DNA of 34,338 bases from Entamoeba invadens IP1 (GCF_000330505.1 NW_004440082.1:6541-40878); one strand, 5' to 3'; positions 17,622 through 27,776 are shown, counted from the stretch's first letter. Made by a program: numbers and translations. Notes: generated by a model not told the origin, from the letters alone.

Positions 17622-18299
17622 TTGGCGTATTCAAACACAACACATTTAAACTCGGAAACATCAAAAAGTGATGTTAATGATGTTGGCTGTTTGCATCAAG
17701 TGAATTCTATTTGTTTTATGTGTGATGAAACCCACATTTTAGTCGATGGAAAATGCATTGAAAAAACAGAAGACAATTGCTTTGATTATTCAATGAAAAC
17801 ATGCAACAACTGTTTTGAAAACGTCATCACAACAAACGGCAATTGTTTAATTGAAAGCACTTGCAAATACCAACTCACTCATAACGACCAGACTGTCTGT
17901 CTGATCCACAACAATAACACACAAGAAGGCATCAAAGCCAACAACTGCAAATACACACAAAACGAGTTTTGTTATTTGGCAAATGAAGGATATCACACAA
18001 CATTTAACACAGATGGTAATACTGCAAATTGTGAGGATGCAGAGATCTGTCAAATTGTAAATGGATATATAATCAATATATCATGTAAAAGTGAATTTGT
18101 GATGACAACGAACGGTTTGTGTTCACAAGACTTTAACTGCGCAAATTACAGTGGAAGTGTGTGCACAACATGTCAACAAAATTATCACACTGCAAGTGGT
18201 GATGTGTTTCCAATGACAACGAGTGTGTTATTCAAAACAAAAAGATTTGCATTTTGTGTAGCAACAACAAAATCACAAATGATGGGAAATGCGTTTTAA
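17622..18299 (+). pseudogene. TMK copy 1: ectodomain fragment up to the first frameshift
   Basis: This is part of the copy-1 ectodomain, in the same frame as the start. Its repeats have wider spacing than upstream (HILVDGKCIEKTEDNCFDYS, then KTCNNCFENVITTNGNC). The homologous frame is lost at about 18211. The downstream frame 18254-18742 then carries on the pattern (CVLTDSIKCKEFVGNVCTQC) up to the next frame change at about 18735. Confidence 0.6.
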
Positions 18300-18734
18300 C
18301 AGATTCAATCAAATGTAAAGAGTTTGTTGGAAATGTTTGTACTCAATGCGACGACGATCATTACAAAGACGGGACTGGGTGTTTTCCAAAACAAGACAAA
18401 TACAAAGACTGTGAGCACTTGAGTGTTGTGTCATCGTCTTGTCTGGAGTGCAACAAATCTCATCTTCTTGTTGACAACATGTGCGTTGAAAATGATACCA
18501 ACACATCAAAAGCAAACAATTTACAAGTAACAAGTGAAACAACAACAGACAACTGCATACTGAGAAGTCCAAAAGGGTGTTTGCGATGTAGTGATGGGTA
18601 TTACATATTTAACTCACTTTGTGTGAGATGTGAGTACCCCTGCACACACTGCTCCAATTTGACGTATTGCACAAAATGTGATGCGTACTCGTACACCAAG
18701 AATGGCAAGTGTTTTGAAATCAATGAAATACTGA

Positions 18735-20549
18735 GTGTGTGATGTGATGATGTCGACATATGAGGGGTGTGTTGTGTGCAAAGACGGGTACATGCGATCA
18801 AGTGATGGCAAGCAGTGCGTTAGATGTGACACGTCGTGTAAAACATGTTCCAATGATGGTGATTGTGTTGTTTGCAGTGATGGATATTACAGAACACCAA
18901 ACAACAACACTAAGCTGTGCAACCCACAAAAAGAATTGAACAACTGTTTGAACAAGACGACGACTGGGTGCATATTGTGTGAAGGTGGTTTTGCACTAAA
19001 TAACAATTTGTGTTACAAATGTGGTGAAAATTGCACAACTTGTGATGCCACTTTTGAGTGTTTAAAATGTGGTGATAACAACATTCTAAAAGACAGAGTG
19101 TGTGTTCACTTCTCACAAATACCAAATTGCATCTCATTAGAGAACTCCTTGTGTTGGGAGTGTGCAGATGGCTACAAGTTGAGTGACGACAAAATTGAGT
19201 GTTTTGCAAACACGAATTATGGTGTGGTTGTTGGTCTTCCAGTAGTGTGTGTTGCTGTGTTGGTTGTTATAATAATCACAATTGTAACAATTGTTTTTCT
19301 GTTTGTGCTGAGAAAGAAAGACAACAAACACACTAAAAATGTGTGTGTCTTCAAGATGAGTCGCTCCAATATTATGATGACGAAACTTGATGGCGACATT
19401 CTATCAAACAAAAATGAGATTTCATTTGGTGATGAAGACGACAAGATCTGCATTGAGACTGAAAGTCGCGAATTGTTGTGTGTTGGCAACTCGTCTAAAA
19501 GTAACATGAAAATTCAAATCACAACAAAAGACAAATGCAACAAATACAAAATTCGCACAGAACCACAAATAGTGACTTTAAAAAGCGGATTTGCATGTGA
19601 ATTTGAAGTATTTATAACGCCATATTGCACAATGGATTTGAGTGATGAAGTCATGATTGTTTCACTTGATTTAAAAGGTGGTAAACAAAACACGACTTTG
19701 GTGAACATCAAAGCACTGGTGGAACAATCAACACGTCTTGATTACGACGAAATCAAAACAGAGAAGAAACTTGGCGAAGGGTCTTTTGGAATTGTCTACA
19801 AAGGAACTTACAGAGGAAATGTTGTTGCAGTCAAAAAGATGAAACACGTTGACAACTCAAATGATGAAATTGGAATGATTGAATTTACAAAAGAAGTTGA
19901 GATGTTGGACAAATTTCGGAGTGAGTATATCGTCCACTTCTATGGCGCCGTGTTTATACAAAACAAAGTTTGCATGGTCACCGAGTTTGCACAATATGGA
20001 TCTTTACAAGACTTGATAAAACACAAAACGAATGATGAAGTTGACATGAAAATGCGAGTTAAAATGATGAGAGATGCATCAAAAGGGATTTTGTATTTAC
20101 ATGAGAATGGGATATTACACAGAGACATCAAGCCAGACAATATTCTTGTGTTTTCATTTGATTTGAATGATAAAGTTAATGCTAAATTGACTGACTTTGG
20201 AAGTGCAAGAAATGTGAATTTGTTGATGACTAACATGACATTCACTAAAGGTATTGGAACGCCAGTTTACATGGCGCCTGAGGTGTTGAAAAAAGAAAAG
20301 TACACAAAAAGCGCAGATATATTTTCGTTTGGTGTCACTATGTATGAAGTGTTTGGGTGGACTAATGTTTATCCACTTGACGCATTTAAGTTTCCATGGA
20401 AAATAGCAGAATTTGTGATGTCTGGAAAACGACTTGAAAGAAAAGAAAATATACAAGAGAAGTTGTATGAAAATATACAGATGTGTTGGGCTCAAGAAAA
20501 AGCAAACAGAGCATCTATTGATAACATAATAAATGAACTCGCTTTGTAA
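18735..20549 (+). CDS. TMK copy 1: last cysteine repeats, membrane helix and complete kinase domain
   Basis: This 604-codon open frame starts mid-gene (GTG at 18735, first ATG 18747). Residues 1-160 are cysteine repeats. A helix of about 30 hydrophobic residues (163-192) crosses the membrane and is followed by basic RKKDNKH. Residues ~200-330 are a β-rich juxtamembrane domain. The kinase has the glycine loop GEGSFG (347-352), ATP-binding Lys367, HRDIKPDN with Asp464, DFG Asp487 and APE Glu516. These are all the residues needed for catalysis, in a TKL-like arrangement. It ends in a helical tail at TAA 20547-20549. The domain could be expressed if an internal start were used, but it lacks a signal peptide. 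Confidence 0.8.
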   Translation: MCDVMMSTYEGCVVCKDGYMRSSDGKQCVRCDTSCKTCSNDGDCVVCSDGYYRTPNNNTKLCNPQKELNNCLNKTTTGCILCEGGFALNNNLCYKCGENCTTCDATFECLKCGDNNILKDRVCVHFSQIPNCISLENSLCWECADGYKLSDDKIECFANTNYGVVVGLPVVCVAVLVVIIITIVTIVFLFVLRKKDNKHTKNVCVFKMSRSNIMMTKLDGDILSNKNEISFGDEDDKICIETESRELLCVGNSSKSNMKIQITTKDKCNKYKIRTEPQIVTLKSGFACEFEVFITPYCTMDLSDEVMIVSLDLKGGKQNTTLVNIKALVEQSTRLDYDEIKTEKKLGEGSFGIVYKGTYRGNVVAVKKMKHVDNSNDEIGMIEFTKEVEMLDKFRSEYIVHFYGAVFIQNKVCMVTEFAQYGSLQDLIKHKTNDEVDMKMRVKMMRDASKGILYLHENGILHRDIKPDNILVFSFDLNDKVNAKLTDFGSARNVNLLMTNMTFTKGIGTPVYMAPEVLKKEKYTKSADIFSFGVTMYEVFGWTNVYPLDAFKFPWKIAEFVMSGKRLERKENIQEKLYENIQMCWAQEKANRASIDNIINELAL

Positions 20550-21471
20550 TTCGTTGTTTGTTATTTATTCAAATGAAAATATATCATATATTTGAACTTT
20601 ATTTCAGTGATAATGAAAATAACAGTAATACAAATATTAATACAAAGGTTTAACATGAAGACTTGGTCTATTATGTTTAAAACTATAAATAGTTTAGTAA
20701 TAAACATAATGAAATTAAAAACCAGGATTTGGTGATAAAAAACCAAACACAACTTATTGAATTTGTCTTGTAATAAAAATTATATCTTTATGTGAAAATA
20801 GTTACTTCTATATTTGATTTTAAATTTTTAAAAATGATTGTATTATATTGCTTAACACACTTTTTTGTTCAAATTTGAACACCACATAATGGTCATTACT
20901 TATAATAACAAAACTATAAATGAAATATTATTTCACACACAAATTAAATGTTTGTTTGTGTTTAAACACATATTACAAATAAATGATGGAAATCAAGTAA
21001 ATATACAATAAAAACCAAATATGACATAACGATTCATTCGAAAATGTATGTTTAATGATGATACCGTATAGATTTTATATTTTTAAATTTACAAATATGT
21101 ATAATATTGTAAAAAGCACATACATTAATGATTTAATTATTATCCTATAATAATAAAAAAGTATATAATAAAAATTATTATATTACAGATAAAAAGTCGG
21201 TGACAAAGTATAAATAACCCATTATTCTAATAGTGTTTTTTGTTCAATAATTTCTATTCTCTATTAATCCCTATTTTTTAAAATTTTTAATCACTAAAAA
21301 AGGGTAAAAATAAAGTCGGTGGAACAACACTCATTTGCAATTTTTTTGTTGTTTTCCAAAGAAATGAAAGGAAAAAGACTATAAATTGTAAAAAATAAAA
21401 AGTGCAATATTGTATTTAAGCTGTTCTAAAAAAGGTGATCTTAATAAATAAAAACTTTGATTATGAAAAAA
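20550..21471. other. AT-rich intergenic region downstream of TMK copy 1
   Basis: No gene was recognised. T-rich sequence directly after the stop codon probably contains the polyadenylation site. Confidence 0.5.
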
Positions 21472-22195
21472 ATGATCACTTTTGAAACCACAAACCCTCA
21501 TTTACAAAACTCACTTGAAATAACCAAAGACAACAAATACTCAATTTAGACTTTACCAATTACTACCATCTTTTCATATAGCTTCCAAACAGTTTATTTT
21601 AAAAAAAACGGATGGAGCAACAGTCTCACGAGTTCTTAAAAAAAAGGTTTGTTCTTCACATGATCTTACTTTTATTTAAAGAATGGGTTCATTTGAACCT
21701 TCGTTGGATTAATTAAAAACAGTGGATTTTGCCATTTTTTGATAACAAATCTTTGTTTTCTTTGTCATTTGCTTTGGGTTGAGGTATGTGATGTGAAAGT
21801 TATTAACGTCGTTGTCGATGGTTGTAAGTTTAATCACTGTTGCTTGGTTGTAGATTACTGTTGTCTGTAGAAAGTCCGAAATTACTTGACAAGTCGAAAA
21901 GCAGCTTATATATTAATGAAAATGTGGTAAGCGCTTTTAACATAACAAACCATACCTTCACTTTGAAATGATGCACCCATGCTTTCATACATTGCCAATT
22001 GATTAATTTTTTACACTTTTAATAATGTGTGTTATTTCCTTTATAATTAACTAATCCTTTTATCATTTTTTGCTTTTATTAAAGCCATATTTTTTAGGAA
22101 TTGTTCCAGATAGTGATAAAAACAATGTTAGTGAGCTTCAAAAGCATTACAATATGAACATCATTTTAGGTGAGAAAATTGACATGGAGTGTTAA
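21472..22195 (+). pseudogene. Decayed plus-strand gene, possibly once spliced
   Basis: Coding-like tracts run in changing frames. First is MITFETTNPHLQNSLEITKD (from 21472) with an in-frame TAG at 21547. Then comes TDGATVSRVLKKK up to a GTTTGTTCT at about 21647, which resembles an Entamoeba splice donor. Next is VEVCDVKVINVVVDGCKFNH and, past a stop, KVRNYLTSRKAAYILMKMW. Finally, after T-rich DNA ending AAAG at 22084, PYFLGIVPDSDKNNVSELQK continues to TAA 22193-22195. Some breaks could be introns, but most are stops or indels. The protein is not recognised. Confidence 0.35.
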
Positions 22196-23090
22196 GTCAA
22201 TTTAAGTATTATTAAAAATATTGATCTTATTTTTTGTTATATTAAACATTATTTCTTGTAATCGACTTTATACTTGTCACCTATATTTCCTTAATCTGTA
22301 TAGTTATGATATTTTGTTTAAAAAGGTTAAACTTTTGGGCACAAAACTTGACCACACAATAGCACTATTAAACAAACAAAAAAAGATGAAGTAAAGGTTT
22401 TATTATAATGATTGTAACATGTACTATATTTCCCGATATTTGAGAATAATTATAACTCAAGCACTTTTTAAACGATATTAACAAAAAACTGCAATATAAT
22501 CATAAAAAAATATATATAACATTAAAATATTTTACATAAATACGGTTTAATCACAATAACATAACTCTAATTTAATTGTCCATAACAACTTCTTTACTAA
22601 TTGTTATTGACAATAACAATAAATTTTTATGACTAATTGACATCATTAAAATAATTTTCTCAAATAAAGTAATGTTGATCAAATCACCGAAATAACATTC
22701 TGATGTTGAATAGAAAGATTTTTTTATTAATATGTTTGGTTTTTTATTTATTTGTAAATGATACAATTATCAGTTTTAATTAATCAAATAAAAATACAAC
22801 AATAATATTTAATCAATAAATAATATTGATACTGTATTATAATCATGATGTATTTGTAACATTTTAACACTTTTAAATGATTTACAAACAAATGTTGATG
22901 TTATTACTCTACCAACATTTTAAAGTTAAAAACAAAAACAAAATTTGGTAATGAATAATTTGAAAACTGTATTTTTTGCTATAGGCCATTTGAGTGTCGA
23001 TGAATTAATTTGAACACAATTATGAAGTTTTATTTTAAACGTTTTTTTTATTCAAAAATAAGTTGTTTTTAATATCAAACTGACATTAAA
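22196..23090. other. AT-rich intergenic region
   Basis: No gene or element end was recognised between the decayed plus-strand gene and the ubiquitin ligase 3' end. Confidence 0.5.
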
Positions 23091-24023
23091 TCAATTAGTA
23101 AATTGTATGCACCCAGTTGTATTCGATTTAAAATGAGTATTTGTGTAGTCAGCCATACAAAGCCAGCAAAATTGATGTCCACAACTTAATGTCAGTATTT
23201 ATGATATTGTATCAAAAGTTAACATTTCAGTGTTTTAAACAGTACAAACAAACCTACAAGTCATATGGTTACATCCTCCATTTTTACGAATTGGGTTTTT
23301 GCACTTTGGGCATATTTTTGTGTTTTGTTTAATCCATTCCGTTGTTTTTCTCATGTTCTCATTATCATCATCGACTTGTTTTTTCCACTCCTCGCATGTT
23401 TTTCCGGGGTGACAAACACACAAACATTTTTTACAGAACTCGTGTTTACAGTGTGGGCATTGCGCATTCACAGTGCTATTTAATGATAACAATGAGTTGT
23501 GACATTTGGGACACAAAATTGTCTGTTCTTCAAACATCTTTTTATTTAGTCTTTCAGTGTATTCGTTTATTAACTGTTTGTCATCAACTAAATCATATAA
23601 ATTGATATCTGATAATTCAATAACTTGTGAACAACCATGCTGTGGGCAATGAACTTTTTGCCATGTATTATTCATTTGCTCTTTAATCGAATCACAAATA
23701 CACGACTTGCAAAATCTATGACCACATTTATTAACATAAGTATCACTGTATGGTTTATCTTCATAACATATTTCACAACTAAATAATAAGACATTTTGAG
23801 AATTTTGTTTTTCTCTGTAATTTTTCACACATTCTTCTAAAATGAAGAGCTTCTTATTATAAGGTTNNNNNNNNNNNNNNNNNNNNNNNNNNNNNNNNNN
23901 NNNNNNNNNNNNNNNNNNNNNNNNNNNNNNNNNNNNNNNNNNNNNNNNNNNNNNNNNNNNNNNNNNCTTATTATAAGGTTGTTTGAAATAGTCAATAAAG
24001 TCGAGGGAATCAATTGAATACAT
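23091..24023 (-). CDS. RBR-type (RING-IBR-RING) E3 ubiquitin ligase, two exons
   Basis: This protein transfers ubiquitin through a RING/HECT hybrid mechanism. Exon 1 is 24023-23254 and exon 2 is 23184-23091. RING1 is CEICYEDKPYSD...CGHRFCKSC. The in-between-RING domain is CPKCHNSLLSLN...CPHCKHEFCKKCL. RING2 starts CPKCKNPIRKNGGCNHMTC, in which the Cys of GGCNHM is the expected thioester-forming catalytic residue. Without splicing the frame ends at FVCTV, inside RING2. Splicing a 69-nt intron gives MTCSCGHQFCWLCMADY, completing RING2, and ends at TGA 23091-23093. The ATG at 24023 is the first in frame. The 100-N gap lies near the N-terminus and probably hides nothing. About 250 residues is compact for the family. 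Confidence 0.88.
23185..23253 (-). other. Spliceosomal intron (69 nt) in the RBR ligase gene
   Basis: On the coding strand it starts GTTTGTTTG, the strong Entamoeba donor consensus, and ends ATTAAG. Removal restores the RING2 Cys/His pattern exactly. The acceptor AAG is less usual than TAG, but it is the one that keeps the reading frame and the zinc ligands. Confidence 0.8.
23867..23966. other. Assembly gap of 100 N, probably artefactual
   Basis: The gap is exactly 100 N. CTTATTATAAGGTT stands on both sides (23853-23866 and 23967-23980). This looks like two contig ends that overlap by 14 bp and were scaffolded rather than merged. Collapsing the repeat leaves a continuous reading frame with a single PYNK. 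Confidence 0.75.
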
Positions 24024-24323
24024 TTATAAGTTGGATTACAATTACCAATAATAAATATTCAATATAAATCATTTATCTGAAATTACATTTTTATTCGAAA
24101 TAAATTAATTTTCATTGTTATAACACAATTATTTAAAAATAACTTTTATAGTTTTGATAATAAATGCACATAATTTAATTATATCATTTTTTAATATCAA
24201 ATAAACAATTTATTATATTAATTTAGTTCAAAACATGTAAATTAAATATTTTTTAGTTATTAATTACTTAAAAATCATTTTAATATTTTCGAAATTTGTT
24301 GAATTCATTTTTATTTTATGTTA

Positions 24324-24835
24324 CAGTCAAAGTTTGTTTAGAAAGGATATAATTATTATTGGTTAGGATTTGTTTTTTTAAAAAATGGGTATAATTTTTA
24401 ATAAAATGGATACAATTTTTTGAGAAATGATTTGATTATCCGAAAAGGGGATATTTCCCAATAAAATGGATTAAAATCAATTAAATGGGATCGGATTATT
24501 TATAAAAAGGATTTGTTTTCTTATAAAAGGACGCAATTCCTAATAATTGAGACGCTATTTCTTTAAAATGGATATATTTTCGATTAATGGGATTGAATTC
24601 TTTATAAAAAGTATCGATTTTTTTTAAATTTGGACAGAATTTCTCAAAAAGGATGTATTTACTGAAAGATTGGGCAAATTTACGTTGAAAAAGGATTGAA
24701 TTCTTTATAAGTTATTGTGTTTTTACAGTCTTTTAAAACAATTCAAAAATTAACAAAAATAACGTACTAAAAATTTAATAGTTTATACTAAATATTATAA
24801 TATTATCTAACAAATTTCATAAAAAACTCAATGAA
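24324..24835 (+). repeat. Left long terminal inverted repeat with a ~21-bp periodic array
   Basis: Between 24345 and 24695 about 18 degenerate units repeat every 20-21 bp. The typical unit is an A-rich run, then GGAT, then an AATT-like stretch (AAAATGGATACAATT, AAAAAGGATTTG). The G core occurs near 24345, 24366, 24387, 24408, 24429, 24447, 24468, 24488, 24509, 24529, 24549, 24570, 24590, 24611, 24632, 24651, 24672 and 24693. Confidence 0.85.
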
Positions 24836-24911
24836 AAATTAAATATCTTCTCGGTTGAAAACTATGGGCCATATTTCCTCTCTAACCTTTTCAAATGTTG
24901 CTTGTGCTTCT

Positions 24912-25139
24912 TCACTGTTTATCGATTTGAATCCTTCTGTTATTTTGTCGAGCAAATCTTAAACACTTCTCCAAATTCTGATTTTTTATTTCTACTCTGC
25001 GTTTCCACAGCCCAAAGACATTTTCTATAGGATTCAGTGCAGGTGAATATGCTGCATTAAAAACTACGACATGACCCGTTCCTTCGAGCACTCTTTGAAT
25101 ACAATTATGTATATCGCAGTTGTCGCACCAAAAAAACAC
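24912..25139 (-). CDS. Tc1/mariner transposase, C-terminal catalytic part
   Basis: The 75-codon frame carries the second catalytic aspartate in FFWCDNCDIHNCI and the third acid in YSPALNPIENVFGLWKRRVE, about 34 residues apart as in DD34E Tc1/mariner enzymes. It is joined upstream through an A7 run (25130-25136). A further frame change near 24955 displaces the last ~35 residues of the protein. Confidence 0.75.
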   Translation of the reverse strand: MFFWCDNCDIHNCIQRVLEGTGHVVVFNAAYSPALNPIENVFGLWKRRVEIKNQNLEKCLRFARQNNRRIQIDKQ

Positions 25140-25423
25140 ATCGACGCCCCTTTAAATCATATTCATGTACGAGATATTTGAAATATGTTTTGAATGATTC
25201 GATTGTGTTAGTGCCAAAAGTCAAATTGCAATACGAAAAGCCATCACAGTCCAAAGCACATATCGACGTCAGCCTCACTCCTCCTTTTGCTTTGGTTACA
25301 AAACATTCTTTTCCTCGTGCTGCCCATCCATAAGCTGCTGTTGTACCAACTCTCCAACTCGTCTCATCGACACAGACCCATTTTGCTCCGCCGGATATAT
25401 AACTACGAAGTTGATTAACTGCT

Positions 25424-26179
25424 TCAATTTTTTTTTGTTTTGTTATCTGTTGTGTTGGCCGACACTCCTCTATTTTTTACTCGTTTAAACGGAAATATCG
25501 GGACTTCTCGTTCCTCGTTTTTGGCTGTTTGTCCACTCATAAATTTGGCAATCGAAGATTTGGAAGGCGAGTAATTATCAAGCTCTTCATCTGAAATCAT
25601 GGTATTGTCGATGTTTTCAAAATTTAGTATTATTTCTTCCTGTTTTCTTTGCATCCTAAGTTTTTCTTCCTGTGCAATCGTCTCGCGGATTTCATCGATT
25701 GTTATCGTGCTGTCTCTTATGATTGCATTTTCAACAAGATGTTGAAAAGGAAGTGTACGACTTTTTCTATAATAATGGTTCTTGGGGTAAATAGATTTGC
25801 CAGCTCTTAGTTTTACTAACATATTTTCAACATATTTTTTCTTGATACCAACTTCTTCTGAATACTTTCCCGATAACCAAAAGTCTCCATGTTCTTTCCA
25901 CATTTCGATAAGTTTGTCTCTAATTTGGTTCGTTATTCGTGTGTACACTCTCTTCTTGTAGGAAAGATTTGATGTGGATGATGTAGGAAGTGTCGCAGAA
26001 GTGTTTAATAATTGTGTCTTTTTCGGTCTTCCTCTTTTTCTTTTTGGTAAAGGAGGCAATTCCTGATAAGTAATTGGAACCTGTTGAACCGAGGTACCCT
26101 GTAAAGGTTCTGGAGCGTTTTGTGTGTAGGTTATAGGAGATTCTGGAACACAAGTATCAACATAATCTAATCGACTCAT
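25424..26179 (-). CDS. Tc1/mariner transposase, N-terminal DNA-binding part
   Basis: The 251-codon frame starts about 70 bp inside the right inverted repeat. After a Pro/Thr-rich leader it has PKRKRGRPKK, an AT-hook core (GRP flanked by basic residues) that may also be a nuclear signal. Next is a helix-turn-helix region (TRITNQIRDKLIEMWKEHGD, then EVGIKKKYVENMLVKLRAGK), a basic linker and an acidic helical stretch. It ends at TNPLQ-like low complexity in a T9 run (25428-25436), after which the catalytic domain continues in another frame. An AT-hook is fitting for binding the A/T-rich periodic repeats. Confidence 0.7.
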   Translation of the reverse strand: MSRLDYVDTCVPESPITYTQNAPEPLQGTSVQQVPITYQELPPLPKRKRGRPKKTQLLNTSATLPTSSTSNLSYKKRVYTRITNQIRDKLIEMWKEHGDFWLSGKYSEEVGIKKKYVENMLVKLRAGKSIYPKNHYYRKSRTLPFQHLVENAIIRDSTITIDEIRETIAQEEKLRMQRKQEEIILNFENIDNTMISDEELDNYSPSKSSIAKFMSGQTAKNEEREVPIFPFKRVKNRGVSANTTDNKTKKN

Positions 26180-26248
26180 TGTTTTGATTATTATGTTTAA
26201 AATGTTTATTTTTATATTTGATTTGTGAATAATGTTTCAAGAATTATT

Positions 26249-26761
26249 TTTTCATCGAGTTTTTATGAAATTTGTTAGATAATATTATAATATTTAGTAT
26301 AAACTATTAAATTTTTAGTACGTTATTTTTGTTAATTTTTGAATTGTTTTAAAAGACTGTAAAAACACAATAACTTATAAAGAATTCAATCCTTTTTCAA
26401 CGTAAATTTGCCCAATCTTTCAGTAAATACATCCTTTTTGAGAAATTCTGTCCAAATTTAAAAAAAATCGATACTTTTTATAAAGAATTCAATCCCATTA
26501 ATCGAAAATATATCCATTTTAAAGAAATAGCGTCTCAATTATTAGGAATTGCGTCCTTTTATAAGAAAACAAATCCTTTTTATAAATAATCCGATCCCAT
26601 TTAATTGATTTTAATCCATTTTATTGGGAAATATCCCCTTTTCGGATAATCAAATCATTTCTCAAAAAATTGTATCCATTTTATTAAAAATTATACCCAT
26701 TTTTTAAAAAAACAAATCCTAACCAATAATAATTATATCCTTTCTAAACAAACTTTGACCG
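26249..26761 (-). repeat. Right long terminal inverted repeat
   Basis: Reverse complement of the left repeat. The periodic array is preserved in mirror image at about 26390-26740. Near identity of the two arms suggests recent transposition or gene conversion. Confidence 0.88.
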
Positions 26762-27776
26762 TATTGCAAAATTATTCAAATAAAGTCTTTCTGATAATAA
26801 GTTATTCCTTTTTTTAAAAAAATAAATTTTGTTTTTATTTTTAAACATATTAAATTGTGGTTTTATTGATTATTTTTGTGTGTTTTAGTTGTAAGTTATA
26901 ATGAAATATCACATTTTGTAAATTAAGAAGGTTGTTGCCCATTTTGTTATTTTTATTTAAAACTTTAATAATCTCAAAAACCAATTATTTTTTATCAGTT
27001 TTGACAAATAGTTTGAGTAAAAAAATTAATATTATATTTTTTCAAATATTTTTTAATTAATCATAAATTTGCAGTGTTAAAACAATATCCATATTTTAAT
27101 GTTGTTTATTTTAAAAATTTATCAATATATATTTGTCAACTCTTGTATAACTGTTATATTATTTTGTTTTTATACAATTTAATTCACAATTATCAATATT
27201 TGTATCTAACATTAAATATAATTGTAAATATAAAATAAACGACTTTTTGTATATTCATGATCGATACATTTAATACATCATACCTTAAACACAAGAATAA
27301 ACATTTCAATTTTTAATACCACTTTACTAACATTTTAATTTATTTTTTCGAAAATTTAATTATTATAAATAAAATAAAACCAATATATTTTCTATTTATA
27401 AAATACACATTCCGTTTTTAGAAGTATGTTATGTCAAAAAACATAATGTGCCTTTAAAGTATAAACAACAAAAAGTCTATATATTTCAGTATAAATATAT
27501 CAAAAAAAACGTAGTCGTTATTTTAAGTATTAAAATACAAAAGTTTAAAAAATTTAAAATAAATGGCACTGTGATTGATTAAATACAAATCGATTCTATT
27601 GATCCAATTGCGTTAGTAATTTAAAAAATTTCACACATTCAAATAAAACAAACACAAATAATATTAACAGTATAAACAATTAATAAGAATCACAATTATT
27701 ACTCTTATAGTTTAATATAGTGTTATATATTAACAAAGTATAATATATTAACAATACTTTGAAAACTCAAAATAGA
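26762..27776. other. AT-rich intergenic region
   Basis: No gene, RNA or repeat was recognised between the mariner element and the GLE1-like gene. Confidence 0.5.

Larger units (their letters stand above)
15498..20549 (+). pseudogene. Cysteine-rich transmembrane kinase (TMK), copy 1, broken
   Basis: Read through its lesions, this is one gene of about 1,680 codons. It has a signal peptide (MFDFHVMLTIVIFLFVVT), then about 1,240 residues of CxxC/CxC cysteine repeats with the motif C-x-x-G-T-Y-S, as in furin-like or growth-factor-receptor repeats. A single membrane helix, a β-rich juxtamembrane region and a cytosolic kinase domain follow. This is the Entamoeba TMK plan, thought to sense the surface environment. 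Lesions are in-frame TAG 16392-16394, TAA 16968-16970 and TAA 17535-17537, a one-base loss near 18211, and a frame change at 18731-18737. Each stop is one substitution away from a sense codon. It is either a young pseudogene or contains sequence errors. Confidence 0.8.
24840..26179 (-). pseudogene. Tc1/mariner-type transposase, whole gene with frameshifts
   Basis: The complete coding region is about 446 codons from ATG 26179 to TAA 24840-24842, in four frame segments. Between the two listed ORFs, the frame around 25425-25140 reads WVCVDETSWRVGTTAAYGWA, with the first catalytic aspartate and the conserved tryptophan, then SFKTYFKYLVHEYDLKGRRC. The last segment is LLDKITEGFKSINSEEAQAT ending NREDI. 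Breaks are at T9 25428-25436, A7 25130-25136 and near 24955. Two of the three are homopolymers, so the real gene may be less damaged. Confidence 0.75.
24324..26761 (-). mobile_element. Tc1/mariner element with very long inverted repeats
   Basis: The 2,438-bp element is flanked by TA (24322-24323, 26762-26763). The ends read CAGTCAAAG / CGGTCAAAG and extend into inverted repeats of about 510 bp (24324-24835 and 26249-26761). By eye these are identical except for one terminal base and the innermost few. Typical Tc1/mariner repeats are tens to a few hundred bp. The transposase lies on the minus strand between them, its stop codon almost touching the left repeat. Confidence 0.88.

Noticed and set aside
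24024..24323. Possible upstream exon or promoter of the RBR ligase
   Set aside because: No coding frame, splice acceptor or clear promoter motif was found in this AT-rich 300 bp.
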